Shown here: positions 16,490-25,229 of the stretch, piece after piece
Position numbering within the stretch: position 1 is the first letter of the stretch
How the letters are laid out: each line of letters opens with the position of its first letter
Assembly (NCBI GenBank): GCA_018368345.1
Contig: JAGZEK010000008.1
Coordinates: 62,001-126,000 of the forward strand
Direction of reading: 5' to 3'
DNA from: Collinsella sp.
GTDB lineage: Bacteria; Actinomycetota; Coriobacteriia; Coriobacteriales; Coriobacteriaceae
Length of the DNA stretch: 64,000 nucleotides
Position numbers and translations under genes: made by a program
Notes under the pieces: generated by a model
What the model was told of the DNA's origin: nothing
The model's database searches: none
What the model saw: the letters and a program-made list of their open reading frames with translations, nothing else

Positions 16490-17332
16490 TTACTCCTCGG
16501 TGCTCTCGGCCGTATCGGCCGCAGCATCCTCGGGCGCCGCTTCGGGCTCCGGCGCGGGGCGCTTCTCGCCACCGTACGTCACCGTCACCATCGCGGAGCG
16601 CAGGATGCGGTCCGCCATGCGGTAGCCCTTCTGGTACACGTCGTTGACGGTCTCGTCGTACTGCGCCGCGTCCTCGACACGTCCCACGGCCTGGTGCTTG
16701 AGCGGATCGAACGCCTCGCCCTTGGGGTCGATGGGCTCAACGCCCTCGTGCGCAAACACGTCGAGCAGCTTGGCATGCACCGCGTCAACGCCATCGACGA
16801 ACTGCTTAAAGTCGTCGGAAAGCTCCTGGCTGCGGGCATGGTCGATTGCACGCTCGATATCATCGACCACCGGCAGCAGCGCGGTGACGAGCTTCTCGGT
16901 CGCGCGCTCGCGCTCGGCGATACGCTCGTTGGCGGTGCGGCGGCGGAAGTTCTCCCAGTCGGCCTGCAGACGGGCGGTGCGCTCGGTGGCGTCCTTTGCC
17001 TTGTCCTCGGCGGCCTTCTGAGCCTCTGCCGCAGCCTCGAGCTCGCTGCGCACGTCGGCAAGCTCCTTCTGAGCCTGCTCGAACTTGAGCTTAAAGTCGT
17101 TGTCGGCGGCTTCCTCACCAGCGCGGATAGCGGCTTCCACCATCTCGTCCTCGGTCATCGTCGCCTCCTTGTTGGAATCCTCTACCTGGTTCTCGGCAGC
17201 CTCGGCGGCCTCGGCCTCATTGGCCTCGGTATCGTCGACGGCCTCTACGGGAATCTTCACGTCCTTCTCCTCAGAGTCAACGGGGGCGGCGCCAGCGGCA
17301 GCCGCCTCCGTGCGAGCTTTACGGGCGGACAT
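16490..17332 (-). CDS. grpE: Nucleotide exchange factor GrpE
   Basis: This 280-residue protein has an unusually long acidic and alanine-rich N-terminal extension (about 1-75). A long coiled coil follows (about 80-130, KFEQAQKELADVRSELEAA), then the four-helix bundle and the beta domain (HQAVGRVEDAAQYDETVNDV, QKGYRMADRILRSAMVTV). GrpE speeds ADP release from DnaK. Its ATG at 17332 begins 2 bp after the dnaK stop codon, so translation is coupled. Confidence 0.95.
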   Translation of the reverse strand: MSARKARTEAAAAGAAPVDSEEKDVKIPVEAVDDTEANEAEAAEAAENQVEDSNKEATMTEDEMVEAAIRAGEEAADNDFKLKFEQAQKELADVRSELEAAAEAQKAAEDKAKDATERTARLQADWENFRRRTANERIAERERATEKLVTALLPVVDDIERAIDHARSQELSDDFKQFVDGVDAVHAKLLDVFAHEGVEPIDPKGEAFDPLKHQAVGRVEDAAQYDETVNDVYQKGYRMADRILRSAMVTVTYGGEKRPAPEPEAAPEDAAADTAESTEE

Positions 17333-17334
17333 GA

Positions 17335-19227
17335 TTACTTGTCCTCGTCGTCCACAACCTCGTAGTCGGCGTCGACAACGTCGTCGTCGGCAGGCTGGGC
17401 ACCGGCGGCACCGTCGGTCTGCTGCTGAGCGTCGGCGTAGACAACCTGAGCCAGCTCGTAGGCGACGGACTGCAGGGACTCGCCAGCGGCCTTGATGGCC
17501 TCGACGTCAGAGCCCTCGAGCGCCTTCTTGGCGTCGGCGATAGCGGCCTCGGCCTTGGACTTCACGTCGGCGGAAACCTTGTCGCCCAGCTCGTTGAGGG
17601 TCTGCTCGGTGGAGTAGCACAGGCTGTCGGTCTGGTTGCGGACCTCGACCTCTTCCTTCTGCTTCTTGTCCTCCTCGGCATGGGCCTCGGCGTCCTTGAC
17701 CATGCGATCGACTTCGTCGTCGGAAAGCGCGGTGGAGCCGGAGATGGTGATCTGCTGCTCCTTGCCAGTGCCCTTGTCCTTAGCGGAGACCTTAACGATG
17801 CCGTTAGCGTCGATGTCGAAGGTGACCTCGATCTGCGGCACGCCGCGGCGGGCAGCCGGGATACCGGTCAGCTGGAACTTACCGAGCGACTTGTTGTCGC
17901 GGGCAAGCTCGCGCTCGCCCTGGAGCACGTTGATCTCGACGCTGGTCTGGTTGTCGGCAGCGGTGGAGTAGACCTCGGTCTTGGAGGTCGGGATCGTGGT
18001 GTTGCGGTCGATCATCTTGGTCATGATGCCACCCATGGTCTCGACGCCCAGCGACAGCGGGGTCACGTCGAGCAGCAGGATGCCCTCAACGTCACCGGTG
18101 AGCACGCCGCCCTGAACGGCAGCGCCGTCGGCAACGACCTCGTCGGGGTTCACGGACATGTTGGGCTGCTTGCCGGTCATGGTCTTGACCAGGTCCTGAA
18201 CGGCGGGCATACGGGTGGATCCGCCGACGAGGATGACCTCGGTCAGGTCGGAGAGCTTGAGCTTAGCGTCGCGCAGGGCGTTGGTGACAGGCTGCTTGCA
18301 GCGCTCGAGCAGGTCGCGGGTGATCTTCTCGAACTCGGCGCGGGTCAGCGTGTAGTTGAGGTGCAGCGGGCCGGACTGGTTCATGGTGATGAACGGCAGG
18401 TTGATGGTGGACTGCTGGGCGGCGGAGAGCTCCTTCTTGGCGTTCTCGGCAGCCTCTTTCAGACGCTGCAGGGCCATGGGGTCCTGACGCAGGTCGACGC
18501 CGTTCTCCTGCTGGAACTTGTCGGCCATCCAGTCGATGACGCGCTGATCCCAGTCGTCGCCGCCCAGGTGGTTGTCGCCCGAGGTGGACAGAACCTCAAA
18601 CACGCCGTCGGCGAGGTCGAGGATGGAGACGTCGAAGGTGCCGCCGCCCAGGTCGAAGACCAGGATGCGCTGGTCGGAACCCTGCTTGTCCAGGCCATAG
18701 GCCAGAGCAGCAGCGGTCGGCTCGTTGACGATACGCTTGACGTTGAGGCCGGCGATCTTACCGGCGTCCTTGGTGGCCTGACGCTGGGCGTCGTTGAAGT
18801 AGGCAGGGACGGTGATGACGGCGTCGGTGACGGTCTCGCCCAGATACTTCTCGGCGTCGGCCTTCATCTTGGCGAGCACCATGGCGCTCACCTGCTCGGC
18901 GGTGTAGTCCTTGCCCTCGATGTTGACGACGGCACGGCCGCCCTGGCCCTCCTTGACCTCATACGGCACGGTCTTGAGCTCGGAGGTGCACTCGGAGTAC
19001 TTGCGGCCCATGAAGCGCTTGATGGAGAACACGGTGTTCTTGGGGTTGGTGACCGCCTGGTTCTTAGCTGCCTTGCCCACGACGCGGTCGCCGTCGGCAC
19101 GGAAGCCAACGACGGACGGGGTGGTGCGGTCGCCCTCGGCGTTCACGATGATGGTCGGAGAACCGCCCTCGAGGACGGCCATAGCGGAGTTGGTAGTACC
19201 AAGGTCGATACCAAGAATCTTACCCAT
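17335..19227 (-). CDS. dnaK: Chaperone DnaK (Hsp70)
   Basis: A 630-residue Hsp70 beginning [15 protein letters not shown]. The ATPase domain spans about 1-360 (phosphate loop [33 protein letters not shown]). The linker and beta-sandwich are at about 370-480, and an acidic lid ends EVVDDEDK. It is first in dnaK-grpE-dnaJ-hspR. The ribosome site AGGGA lies 9 nt upstream. A 27-bp motif shared with clpB lies 110 bp upstream, the probable HspR site. Confidence 0.98.
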   Translation of the reverse strand: MGKILGIDLGTTNSAMAVLEGGSPTIIVNAEGDRTTPSVVGFRADGDRVVGKAAKNQAVTNPKNTVFSIKRFMGRKYSECTSELKTVPYEVKEGQGGRAVVNIEGKDYTAEQVSAMVLAKMKADAEKYLGETVTDAVITVPAYFNDAQRQATKDAGKIAGLNVKRIVNEPTAAALAYGLDKQGSDQRILVFDLGGGTFDVSILDLADGVFEVLSTSGDNHLGGDDWDQRVIDWMADKFQQENGVDLRQDPMALQRLKEAAENAKKELSAAQQSTINLPFITMNQSGPLHLNYTLTRAEFEKITRDLLERCKQPVTNALRDAKLKLSDLTEVILVGGSTRMPAVQDLVKTMTGKQPNMSVNPDEVVADGAAVQGGVLTGDVEGILLLDVTPLSLGVETMGGIMTKMIDRNTTIPTSKTEVYSTAADNQTSVEINVLQGERELARDNKSLGKFQLTGIPAARRGVPQIEVTFDIDANGIVKVSAKDKGTGKEQQITISGSTALSDDEVDRMVKDAEAHAEEDKKQKEEVEVRNQTDSLCYSTEQTLNELGDKVSADVKSKAEAAIADAKKALEGSDVEAIKAAGESLQSVAYELAQVVYADAQQQTDGAAGAQPADDDVVDADYEVVDDEDK

Positions 19228-19336
19228 TAGAAATTCCCTCTCTCTTGTGCGTTCGCGCCGCGTCGGCGGACTGCCGCGCGACGCTTCGGCTTGTCTTTCA
19301 GGATGTAGTGTATCCCCTTATGGGCCGGAATATACA

Positions 19337-19363
19337 AAATCTAAGTCAATTCATATAAGATTT
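19337..19363. promoter_or_regulatory. Putative HspR operator upstream of dnaK
   Basis: AAATCTAAGTC and ATATAAGATTT flank a 5-bp spacer, identical in both half-sites to 10609-10635 upstream of clpB. A TTGACTT sequence on the minus strand overlaps it, so it could cover a promoter. Confidence 0.65.
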
Positions 19364-19500
19364 CTTATCTCTGAGAGTTTAGGTTCGTAAAAGCGCAGGT
19401 AGATGCACTGTTTGAGTTCTCGGCAGATCTATTGAAATCTATGTAGAGTTGACTGAAGGTTGAGCCTGGAGCTGCGCAGGGCGGCTTTGGGGCGAGCCGG

Positions 19501-19669
19501 GGAAAGCGGGACCCGGTTTGGAAGCCGATTCCGGGATGTAGTTTCCCGCGGAGCGCTCAACCGGAAACTGCGTCCCGTTTTGAGAGCGAATTCTGGGACA
19601 TAGTTTCCGCTAGACGTCCATCGGGAAATTGCGTCCCAGTCTGAGCATAAATTCCGGGTCGTGCTTTCC
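19501..19669 (+). repeat. Array of three 46-nt hairpins (family G, cluster 1)
   Basis: Units at 19501-19546, 19563-19608 and 19624-19669 are each exactly 46 nt, begin GGAAA and end TTTCC. They carry an inner arm pair of the type GCGTCCC/GGGACAT and are separated by 16 and 15 nt. The bases between differ, but stem positions mostly pair. A second cluster with the same unit length lies at 34537-34706 in the same orientation. In the gene-free region 19228-19893 I see only the operator, this array and the ferredoxin leader. Confidence 0.85.
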
Positions 19670-19893
19670 GCAAGCACGCTCTATCGCTCTATATTTCAAG
19701 TCACCTTTAGCTAACATTTGCGCAGCTCAACGGCCCCACCTGCGTGTTTTTTAGTAAGCCGTGGCATACTCGGCGAACGGTATGAAGATGCCGGTCAGAG
19801 GGTATTGCAAGCGGTCGCTGCCGTGGTATGTTTTTGCCCGAATCAAACCGATGCGCATCGCCTGTAGCGTCGGTCAACAGAGAGGAAACTACC

Positions 19894-20079
19894 ATGGCTC
19901 ATCCCGTAATTGATGCCGACGAGTGCATCGCTTGTGGCGTTTGCGTCGACTCCTGCCCCGCTGGCGTTCTGGAGCTCCAGGACGTCGCTACCGTCGCTGA
20001 CGAGGACTCCTGCGTCGCCTGTGGCGCTTGCCAGGACGCTTGCCCCGCTGGCGCGATCACCGAGATCGTCGAGGAGTAA
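19894..20079 (+). CDS. 2[4Fe-4S] ferredoxin
   Basis: A 61-residue bacterial-type ferredoxin with two complete motifs, CIACGVCVDSCP and CVACGACQDACP, each able to hold a 4Fe-4S cluster. It would carry low-potential electrons in the cytoplasm, for example for pyruvate:ferredoxin oxidoreductase or hydrogenase. The ATG at 19894 follows AGAGAGGAAA. It is monocistronic and ends in a good terminator. Confidence 0.95.
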   Translation: MAHPVIDADECIACGVCVDSCPAGVLELQDVATVADEDSCVACGACQDACPAGAITEIVEE

Positions 20080-20118
20080 CAACTCCCCCACTTGCACACT
20101 CAAAAGTACACCGTGCAC

Positions 20119-20159
20119 AAAAAAGGAGGCCTCCGCATCGCCGCGGAGGTCTCCTTTTT
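20119..20159 (+). terminator. Terminator of ferredoxin gene
   Basis: The stem GGAGGCCTCCGC/GCGGAGGTCTCC (one mismatch) with a 6-nt loop is flanked by A and T runs, so it could work in both directions. Confidence 0.9.
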
Positions 20160-20168
20160 CATGCAGTA

Positions 20169-20247
20169 GCAGCCAATTTGGGACGGGGCTATTTTGACTA
20201 CTTTGCTCGCGTAAGTAGTCAAAATAGCCCCGTCCCAAATTGGCTGC
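20169..20247. repeat. Perfect 35-bp inverted repeat (family E copy 2)
   Basis: Arms 20169-20203 and 20213-20247 are exact complements around a 9-nt loop. Each arm contains the core AGCCCCGTCCCAAAT (or its complement) seen in the hairpin at 7530-7566. It sits between the convergent ferredoxin and niaR genes. Confidence 0.9.
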
Positions 20248-20262
20248 CCTCATGGCGCCGGC

Positions 20263-20329
20263 AGTTGCGGTGGAATAGTTCCTGTTTAAGCCTTCAGATG
20301 CCAGTTTTAGGAACTATTTCACCGCAACT
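20263..20329. repeat. AGGAACTATT hairpin, family B copy 1
   Basis: The 21-nt arms at 20263-20283 and 20309-20329 pair fully except for one G.T position. The outer end reads AGTTGCGGTG and the inner end AGTTCC followed by TGTTT. Other copies are at 47818, 53309 and 60147. Confidence 0.9.
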
Positions 20330-20347
20330 TATAAAGCGGGAACCGGG

Positions 20348-20893
20348 CTACGATAAATCGTCTTCGTAGGGCATGAGGTCTGCCAAGTAGCCTTTCTCCT
20401 TGAGCATGGCCTCGATCTCGTCGAGGGTTTGCTCATCCTCCGCCGCAATGCGATGGAAGTGATAGCCGCTCGTCACCGTCAGCAGTGGGAAGCTCTTGCC
20501 GCTCTCGATATCGTGCAGGTAGCGCTCGACATCGCGGCGGTTGCGGATGTCCAGGTCGGCCGTGATCTTACCGTACACGCGGTGGTTGACGATTACGTTG
20601 AGTACGGCACCACCGGCGTCGACGATACTCGTGAGCTCATCGCCTGCCTGCTCCACGCCGTGGCGAACCTTGACCAAGCGCGTGGGCACAGCGGGGCTGC
20701 TGGGGGCCTCCTGCAGCACGTAGCCGCGGTTGGTCGCCACGATATCGTGCCCATCGGCGCGCAGCAGGGCGATGTCCTGCACCACGACCTGACGGCTCAC
20801 ACCCACCTCGCGGGCAAGCGCGCTGCCCGATACGGGCCCCTTGGCTCCCTCGAGCACGGCCATGATGGCACGGCGACGCTCGCGGGCGTTCAT
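20348..20893 (-). CDS. niaR: NAD biosynthesis repressor NiaR
   Basis: A 181-residue protein with an N-terminal HTH_11 domain (about 1-60, GSALAREVGVSRQVVVQDI) and a C-terminal 3H domain. The 3H domain's conserved histidines are visible in VRHGVEQ, VNHRVYG, HDIESG and GYHFHRI. NiaR/YrxA represses NAD synthesis and niacin uptake genes when nicotinic acid is present. Its ATG overlaps the nadC stop by one base, and it is the last gene of nadA-nadB-nadC-niaR. The likely operator is the palindrome at 24256-24299. Confidence 0.92.
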   Translation of the reverse strand: MNARERRRAIMAVLEGAKGPVSGSALAREVGVSRQVVVQDIALLRADGHDIVATNRGYVLQEAPSSPAVPTRLVKVRHGVEQAGDELTSIVDAGGAVLNVIVNHRVYGKITADLDIRNRRDVERYLHDIESGKSFPLLTVTSGYHFHRIAAEDEQTLDEIEAMLKEKGYLADLMPYEDDLS

Positions 20894-21753
20894 TATTTAC
20901 CGTCCAGCAGACGCAGGTGCTTAAGCGAGAGGTCGAGGATCGGCGCGGAGTGCGTCAGGGCGCCCGAGCTAATGTAGTCGACGCCCAGATCAGCCAGGGC
21001 ACGAATGTTGTCGGCGTCCACATTGCCCGAACACTCGGTCTTGGCGCGACCGGCGATAAGCTCGATGGCGGCGGCCATGTCGTCATGGGTCATGTTGTCG
21101 AACATGATAATGTCAGCACCGGCCTCCACGGCTTCGCGTACCATGTCCAGGTTCTCGCACTCAATCTCGACCGTCGTGGTAAACGACGCGTGGGCGCGCG
21201 CCATCTCGATCGCGCGCGTCACGCCACCGGCGGCATCGATGTGGTTGTCCTTGAGCATGACGGCTGTCGACAGGTTGTAGCGATGGTTGCTGCCGCCGCC
21301 GATCTCAACCGCCGCCTTCTCGAAAACGCGCATGCCCGGCGTGGTCTTGCGTGTGTCGACAAGCACGGTCTTGGTACCCTCGAGCGCCGCTGCCATTCTG
21401 TGCGTATAGGTAGCGATACCGCTCATGCGCTGCAGGTAGTTGAGCGCCACGCGCTCGCCCGAAAGCAGCACGCGCGCATCGCCGCGCACCTGGCCCACGT
21501 GGTCGCCGGCGTGCACCTCGTCACCGTCGGCAACATCAAACAGCACCGAGCTCTGCGAATCCAGCAGCTCAAAGGTGCGGGCGAACACATCCAAGCCCGC
21601 GATGATGCCATCGGCCTTGGCGATGAGCTCCACCGTGGCGGGGCGCGCCGTGGGGCACACGCTCGCCGTGCTCACGTCCTCAAACGTAATGTCCTCGCGT
21701 AGAGCCTGCAGAATCAGATCATCGACGACGAGCTTCATGGTAATGGGATTCAT
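20893..21753 (-). CDS. nadC: Nicotinate-nucleotide diphosphorylase (quinolinate phosphoribosyltransferase)
   Basis: A 286-residue enzyme converting quinolinate and PRPP to nicotinate mononucleotide. Visible family motifs are LNYLQRMSGIAT, the PRPP/quinolinate site DTRKTTPGMR, GGGSNHRYNL and KDNHI. Barrel strands include VEIECENLDMVREAVEAG and MFDNMT. The length is normal. It follows nadB by 3 bp and overlaps niaR by one base, so the genes are translationally linked. Confidence 0.96.
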   Translation of the reverse strand: MNPITMKLVVDDLILQALREDITFEDVSTASVCPTARPATVELIAKADGIIAGLDVFARTFELLDSQSSVLFDVADGDEVHAGDHVGQVRGDARVLLSGERVALNYLQRMSGIATYTHRMAAALEGTKTVLVDTRKTTPGMRVFEKAAVEIGGGSNHRYNLSTAVMLKDNHIDAAGGVTRAIEMARAHASFTTTVEIECENLDMVREAVEAGADIIMFDNMTHDDMAAAIELIAGRAKTECSGNVDADNIRALADLGVDYISSGALTHSAPILDLSLKHLRLLDGK

Positions 21754-21756
21754 GGT

Positions 21757-23133
21757 CTACTCCTCTGCGGCCTGCGTGCCGGCGGCACGGGCCAAATCAT
21801 CGATTGCCAGGGAGTCGGCGCTCAGGGCGCGATGACGCCCGTCGAGCGCGGGCTCGCCCGCCTGCTCCACGGCAAGCGACTCGCCGGTGCGCATGCACCA
21901 CGCGGCGCGACGACCCCAGACCAGCGCCTCGAGCAGGCTGTTTGATGCAAGGCGATTCTTGCCGTGAACGCCGTTGCAGGCCGTCTCACCGGCTGCGTAG
22001 AGCTCGGGCATCGAGGTGCGGCCGTCCTTGTCGACCCACACGCCGCCCATAAAGTAGTGCTGCGTAGGCGTAACGGGGATGGGCTCGTCCAAGATGTCGC
22101 GGCCGTCCTCCAAGCAGCGTGCGCGAATGTTGGCAAAGTGCCCGGTCACTACATCGCGCTCGACGGGGGCAAAGCTCAGCCACTCGTGCTCAGTACCGTC
22201 CTGCTTCATCTGCTCGCGAATAGCGGCAGCGACCACATCGCGCGGCTGAAGCTCGTCGGTAAAGCGCTCACCGGCGGCGTTGAGCAGAATCGCGCCCTCG
22301 CCGCGGCAGCTCTCGCTGATCAGGAAGGTGCGGCCTGGCTGCGGCGAGAACAGTCCCGTGGGGTGGATCTGCACGTAGTCCAGGTGCTCCATCTTAATGC
22401 CATGCTCCTGAGCGATGTAGCAGGCATCGCCCGTGAGCTGCGGATAGTTGGTCGAGTGGTCGTATACGCCGCCGATGCCGCCCGTCGCCCACAGCGTGTG
22501 GCGGGCATGGATCTTAAACGGCTCGCCGGCATGCGCGCCCTCGGCGGCATTTACCAGCTCGTCGGCGGGACGAACCGAGTTGTCCTCGTCCACGGGAACG
22601 GCGACGACACCGGCACACACCGTGGCGCCGTCACGCTCGCTCGTCAGGATGTCGGTCATGGCCACGTGCTCCAAAATCTGCACGTTATCCAGTTTGCGAA
22701 CGGCCTGGAGCAGCTTGGTCGTAATCTCCTTACCCGTAATATCGGCATGGAAGGCGATGCGCGGGCGGCTGTGCGCGCCCTCGCGGGTAAAGTCGAGGCT
22801 GCCGTCGGCCTTGCGCTCAAAGTCCACGCCCATGGCCAGCAGGTCGTTGATGACCGAGCGGCTCGAGCGGATCATGATGTCGACGCTCTCGCGGCGGTTC
22901 TCGTAATGGCCGGCGCGCATGGTGTCCTCAAAGAAGGCATCGTAGTCAGAACCCTCGGGCAGTACGCAGATGCCGCCCTGCGCGAGCATCGAGTCGCACT
23001 CGTCGACCGCGCCCTTGGAGAGCATGATCACGCGCGTGCTCGTCGGCAGATTGAGAGCCGCATACAGGCCTGCCACGCCGCAACCGGCAATGACGACGTC
23101 GCACTCCATATCGGGGTATTGTTTGGTTTCCAC
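21757..23133 (-). CDS. nadB: L-aspartate oxidase
   Basis: A flavoprotein of 458 residues from the GTG at 23133, which has GGGAGAGG 6 nt upstream. In-frame ATGs at 23184 and 23160 exist but lie in a hairpin with no ribosome site. FAD-binding IAGCGVAGLYAA lies near the N-terminus, with MLAQGGI, the active-site-like REGAHSRPRI and the C-terminal NRLASNSLLEALVWGRRAA. It oxidises aspartate to iminoaspartate for NadA. In an anaerobe the acceptor is probably fumarate or quinone rather than oxygen (known of NadB, inferred here). Confidence 0.94.
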   Translation of the reverse strand: METKQYPDMECDVVIAGCGVAGLYAALNLPTSTRVIMLSKGAVDECDSMLAQGGICVLPEGSDYDAFFEDTMRAGHYENRRESVDIMIRSSRSVINDLLAMGVDFERKADGSLDFTREGAHSRPRIAFHADITGKEITTKLLQAVRKLDNVQILEHVAMTDILTSERDGATVCAGVVAVPVDEDNSVRPADELVNAAEGAHAGEPFKIHARHTLWATGGIGGVYDHSTNYPQLTGDACYIAQEHGIKMEHLDYVQIHPTGLFSPQPGRTFLISESCRGEGAILLNAAGERFTDELQPRDVVAAAIREQMKQDGTEHEWLSFAPVERDVVTGHFANIRARCLEDGRDILDEPIPVTPTQHYFMGGVWVDKDGRTSMPELYAAGETACNGVHGKNRLASNSLLEALVWGRRAAWCMRTGESLAVEQAGEPALDGRHRALSADSLAIDDLARAAGTQAAEE

Positions 23134-23150
23134 AGGAATCCTCTCCCTTG

Positions 23151-23185
23151 AATGTGACATAAGGAACCGTCCCTCATGCCACATT
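23151..23185. repeat. REP-like hairpin between nadA and nadB
   Basis: AATGTGACAT pairs with ATGCCACATT (one mismatch) around the loop AAGGAACCGTCCCTC. The loop resembles that of the C-family hairpins (GGAACGTCCCC). It fills the 55-bp gap between nadA and the chosen nadB start. Confidence 0.65.
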
Positions 23186-23188
23186 GTT

Positions 23189-24214
23189 CTAGCGTGCTGC
23201 GTACTCGAGCATGCGGTCGAGCGTGAGCTTGGCCTGGTCTGCCGCCTCGTCCGAGACGCCGATCTGCACCTCGCCCTCGCCCGTCTCCAGGCAGCGCACG
23301 AGCTTTTCGAGCGTGATGAGGTCCATGTTGACGCAGGTGGGCTGCACCGCGGGGAAGTAGAACTTCTTGCCGGTGCCCTGGCAGCGGCGCTCGAGCTCGT
23401 AGAGCACGCCGCGAACCGTCACGATAATGAACTCGCTCGCGTCGGACTCCTCGGCATACTTGATGATGCCGGCGGTGGAGCCGATGTAGTCGGCCTCGGC
23501 CAGGACGTCGGCCTTGCACTCGGGGTGCGCCAGCACGAGCGCGTCGGGGTGGGCCTCCGTCGCGTCGACGATCTGCTCGACGGTGATGATGTGATGGCGC
23601 GGGCAGTAGCCGTTGTTGAGAATGACGTGCTTTTGCGGCACCTGCTCGGCTACGAAGCGGCCCAGGTTTTGGTCGGGAATGAACAGGATATGCTGCTGCG
23701 GCAGCTCGGACACGATCTTGACGGCGTTGGAGCTGGTGACGCACACGTCGCTCCAGCTCTTGATCTCGACCGTGGAGTTGACGTAGCAGACCACGGCCAG
23801 GTCGTCGCCGTACTCGGCGCGCGCCGCGTCGACCGTCTCGCGCTTGACCATATGAGCCATGGGGCAGTCCGCGCCCGGCTCGGGCAGCAGCACGGTCTTG
23901 GTGGGGTTGAGCAGCTTGGCGCTCTCGCCCATAAACTCCACGCCGCACAGCACGATGGTCTGCTGCGGCAGGCTCTTGGCGAGCTTAGCCAGGTAGAAGC
24001 TGTCGCCGACGTAATCGGCCACAGCCTGGACCTCGGGCGCCACGTAATAGTGCGCCAGGATCACCGCGTCGCGCTGGGTTTTAAGTTGCTGAATGGCCTC
24101 GACGAGCTCTGCGGGCACCAATGCCGCGCGCTCCGTTGCCGTCGTTGCCGATGCCAGGCCGGCCGCGATATCGCGTGCAAGCTCCGACGCATCCATGTTC
24201 GCGCTCTGTGCCAT
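23189..24214 (-). CDS. nadA: Quinolinate synthase
   Basis: A 341-residue enzyme that condenses iminoaspartate with dihydroxyacetone phosphate to quinolinate, using a 4Fe-4S cluster held by three cysteines. These match VLCGVEFMGE, HPEC and CLETGEGE. Other family marks are ILAHYYVAPEVQ, the repeated ADYVGDS region and FIPDQNLGRFV. The ATG at 24214 follows GAGAGGGG; the codon before it is an in-frame TTG. It is the first gene of the nad operon, with a long palindrome 41 bp upstream. Confidence 0.95.
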   Translation of the reverse strand: MAQSANMDASELARDIAAGLASATTATERAALVPAELVEAIQQLKTQRDAVILAHYYVAPEVQAVADYVGDSFYLAKLAKSLPQQTIVLCGVEFMGESAKLLNPTKTVLLPEPGADCPMAHMVKRETVDAARAEYGDDLAVVCYVNSTVEIKSWSDVCVTSSNAVKIVSELPQQHILFIPDQNLGRFVAEQVPQKHVILNNGYCPRHHIITVEQIVDATEAHPDALVLAHPECKADVLAEADYIGSTAGIIKYAEESDASEFIIVTVRGVLYELERRCQGTGKKFYFPAVQPTCVNMDLITLEKLVRCLETGEGEVQIGVSDEAADQAKLTLDRMLEYAAR

Positions 24215-24255
24215 CAAGGCCCCTCTCTTTTGGCGAATCTTGGGGCTTTAGTATG

Positions 24256-24299
24256 ACACCTAGGTTTACAACTGACAAGACAGCTGTAAACCTAGGTGT
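24256..24299. promoter_or_regulatory. 44-bp near-perfect palindrome, probable NiaR operator
   Basis: The 19-nt arms at 24256-24274 and 24281-24299 pair with one mismatch. Outer parts read ACACCTAGG/CCTAGGTGT, then TTTACA/TGTAAA, with TCTTGT at the centre on the minus strand. It lies directly upstream of nadA, whose operon ends in niaR. The gene on the other side starts 207 bp away, so its control from here is less likely. The rest of the gap to 24506 shows no feature. Confidence 0.75.
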
Positions 24300-24506
24300 A
24301 AAGTTGAAATAAAGATTCAATCATGCGGCAGGTCCATTTTCGAACTGGCAAGCTGAGGATAGCCGAGCTCTCGATAGCGCAGGAGGCATCTTTCGCCACC
24401 GCAATACCGCTCGGCGCGAGTTGCGCACCGTGAGGCACGAACGGGCGCTCCCCCGCGAGTGGTCCGCGCCCAATGTGGCAAAATCGAACTACTAAGGGGG
24501 CTCAGA

Positions 24507-25229
24507 ATGCTCAAGATTATTGCCTGCGACGATGACGTCGCTTTTCTAGATAGACTGCACCGGATGATCGACCGTTGGTCGATCGAGACGGGCACGGCGG
24601 TCGATGTTGCGCTCGTTACGCGCGGCGAGGACCTGCTGGCGCGCCATGCCGCGTCGCGCGCCGACATCATCCTGCTCGACATGATCATGCCGCTCGTCAA
24701 CGGCATGGACACCGCACGCGAATTGCGCCAGGCCGACACCGCCGTGCGCCTTGTGTTCCTCACCTCGTCGCTCGAGTTTGCACTGGAGTCCTACGAGGTC
24801 CGCGCCTTCGACTATCTGCTCAAGCCCGTGACTTACGAACGCCTGGCGCAGTTACTCGACGAACTTTCGAGCATGCGCCCGGCGGCAACCGACGAGCTCG
24901 TGATCAAAACGTCCTTTGGCTACCACGCCCTGCGCCTGTCCGACATCGAATATGCCGAGGCGCGCAACAAGCACGTGGTCTTCCATCTGCGCGACGGACG
25001 CGATATCGAGGCACTCGAGTCGTTCCGCAGCGTCGAGGACCGCTTGGCGCAAAATGCCGCCTTCTTTAAATGCCACCGTAGCTACCAGGTCAACTTGCGC
25101 AACATCGACCACTTCGATCGCACAGACATCGTTATGCGCTCCGGCGCGTGCATTCCGCTGTCGCGCAGCAGCAAGCAGGGGTTCCAAGACGCCTACTTTG
25201 CGGTGCGCTTCGAAGGCGGGCGGCGCTGA
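24507..25229 (+). CDS. LytTR-type response regulator
   Basis: This 240-residue protein starts MLKIIACDDD, the acidic pocket of a receiver domain; the phospho-acceptor Asp lies in IILLDMIMP and the conserved Lys in DYLLKPV. A LytTR DNA-binding domain follows from about residue 130 (YAEARNKHVVFHLRDG, FKCHRSYQVNLRNIDHF). An upstream in-frame start at 24459 is passed over because AAGGGGG precedes 24507. Its stop overlaps the kinase start as TGATG. AgrA/ComE-type regulators of this kind answer to peptides or cell-envelope signals; no peptide gene is visible nearby. Confidence 0.93.
   Translation: MLKIIACDDDVAFLDRLHRMIDRWSIETGTAVDVALVTRGEDLLARHAASRADIILLDMIMPLVNGMDTARELRQADTAVRLVFLTSSLEFALESYEVRAFDYLLKPVTYERLAQLLDELSSMRPAATDELVIKTSFGYHALRLSDIEYAEARNKHVVFHLRDGRDIEALESFRSVEDRLAQNAAFFKCHRSYQVNLRNIDHFDRTDIVMRSGACIPLSRSSKQGFQDAYFAVRFEGGRR

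Noticed and set aside
17680..19230. A 516-codon frame opposite dnaK
   Set aside because: Antisense of a well-conserved gene; common in GC-rich genomes.
19501..19669. CRISPR-like array
   Set aside because: The repeated units differ from each other and are themselves the hairpins, spacers are only 15-16 nt, only three units occur, and no cas gene is near.
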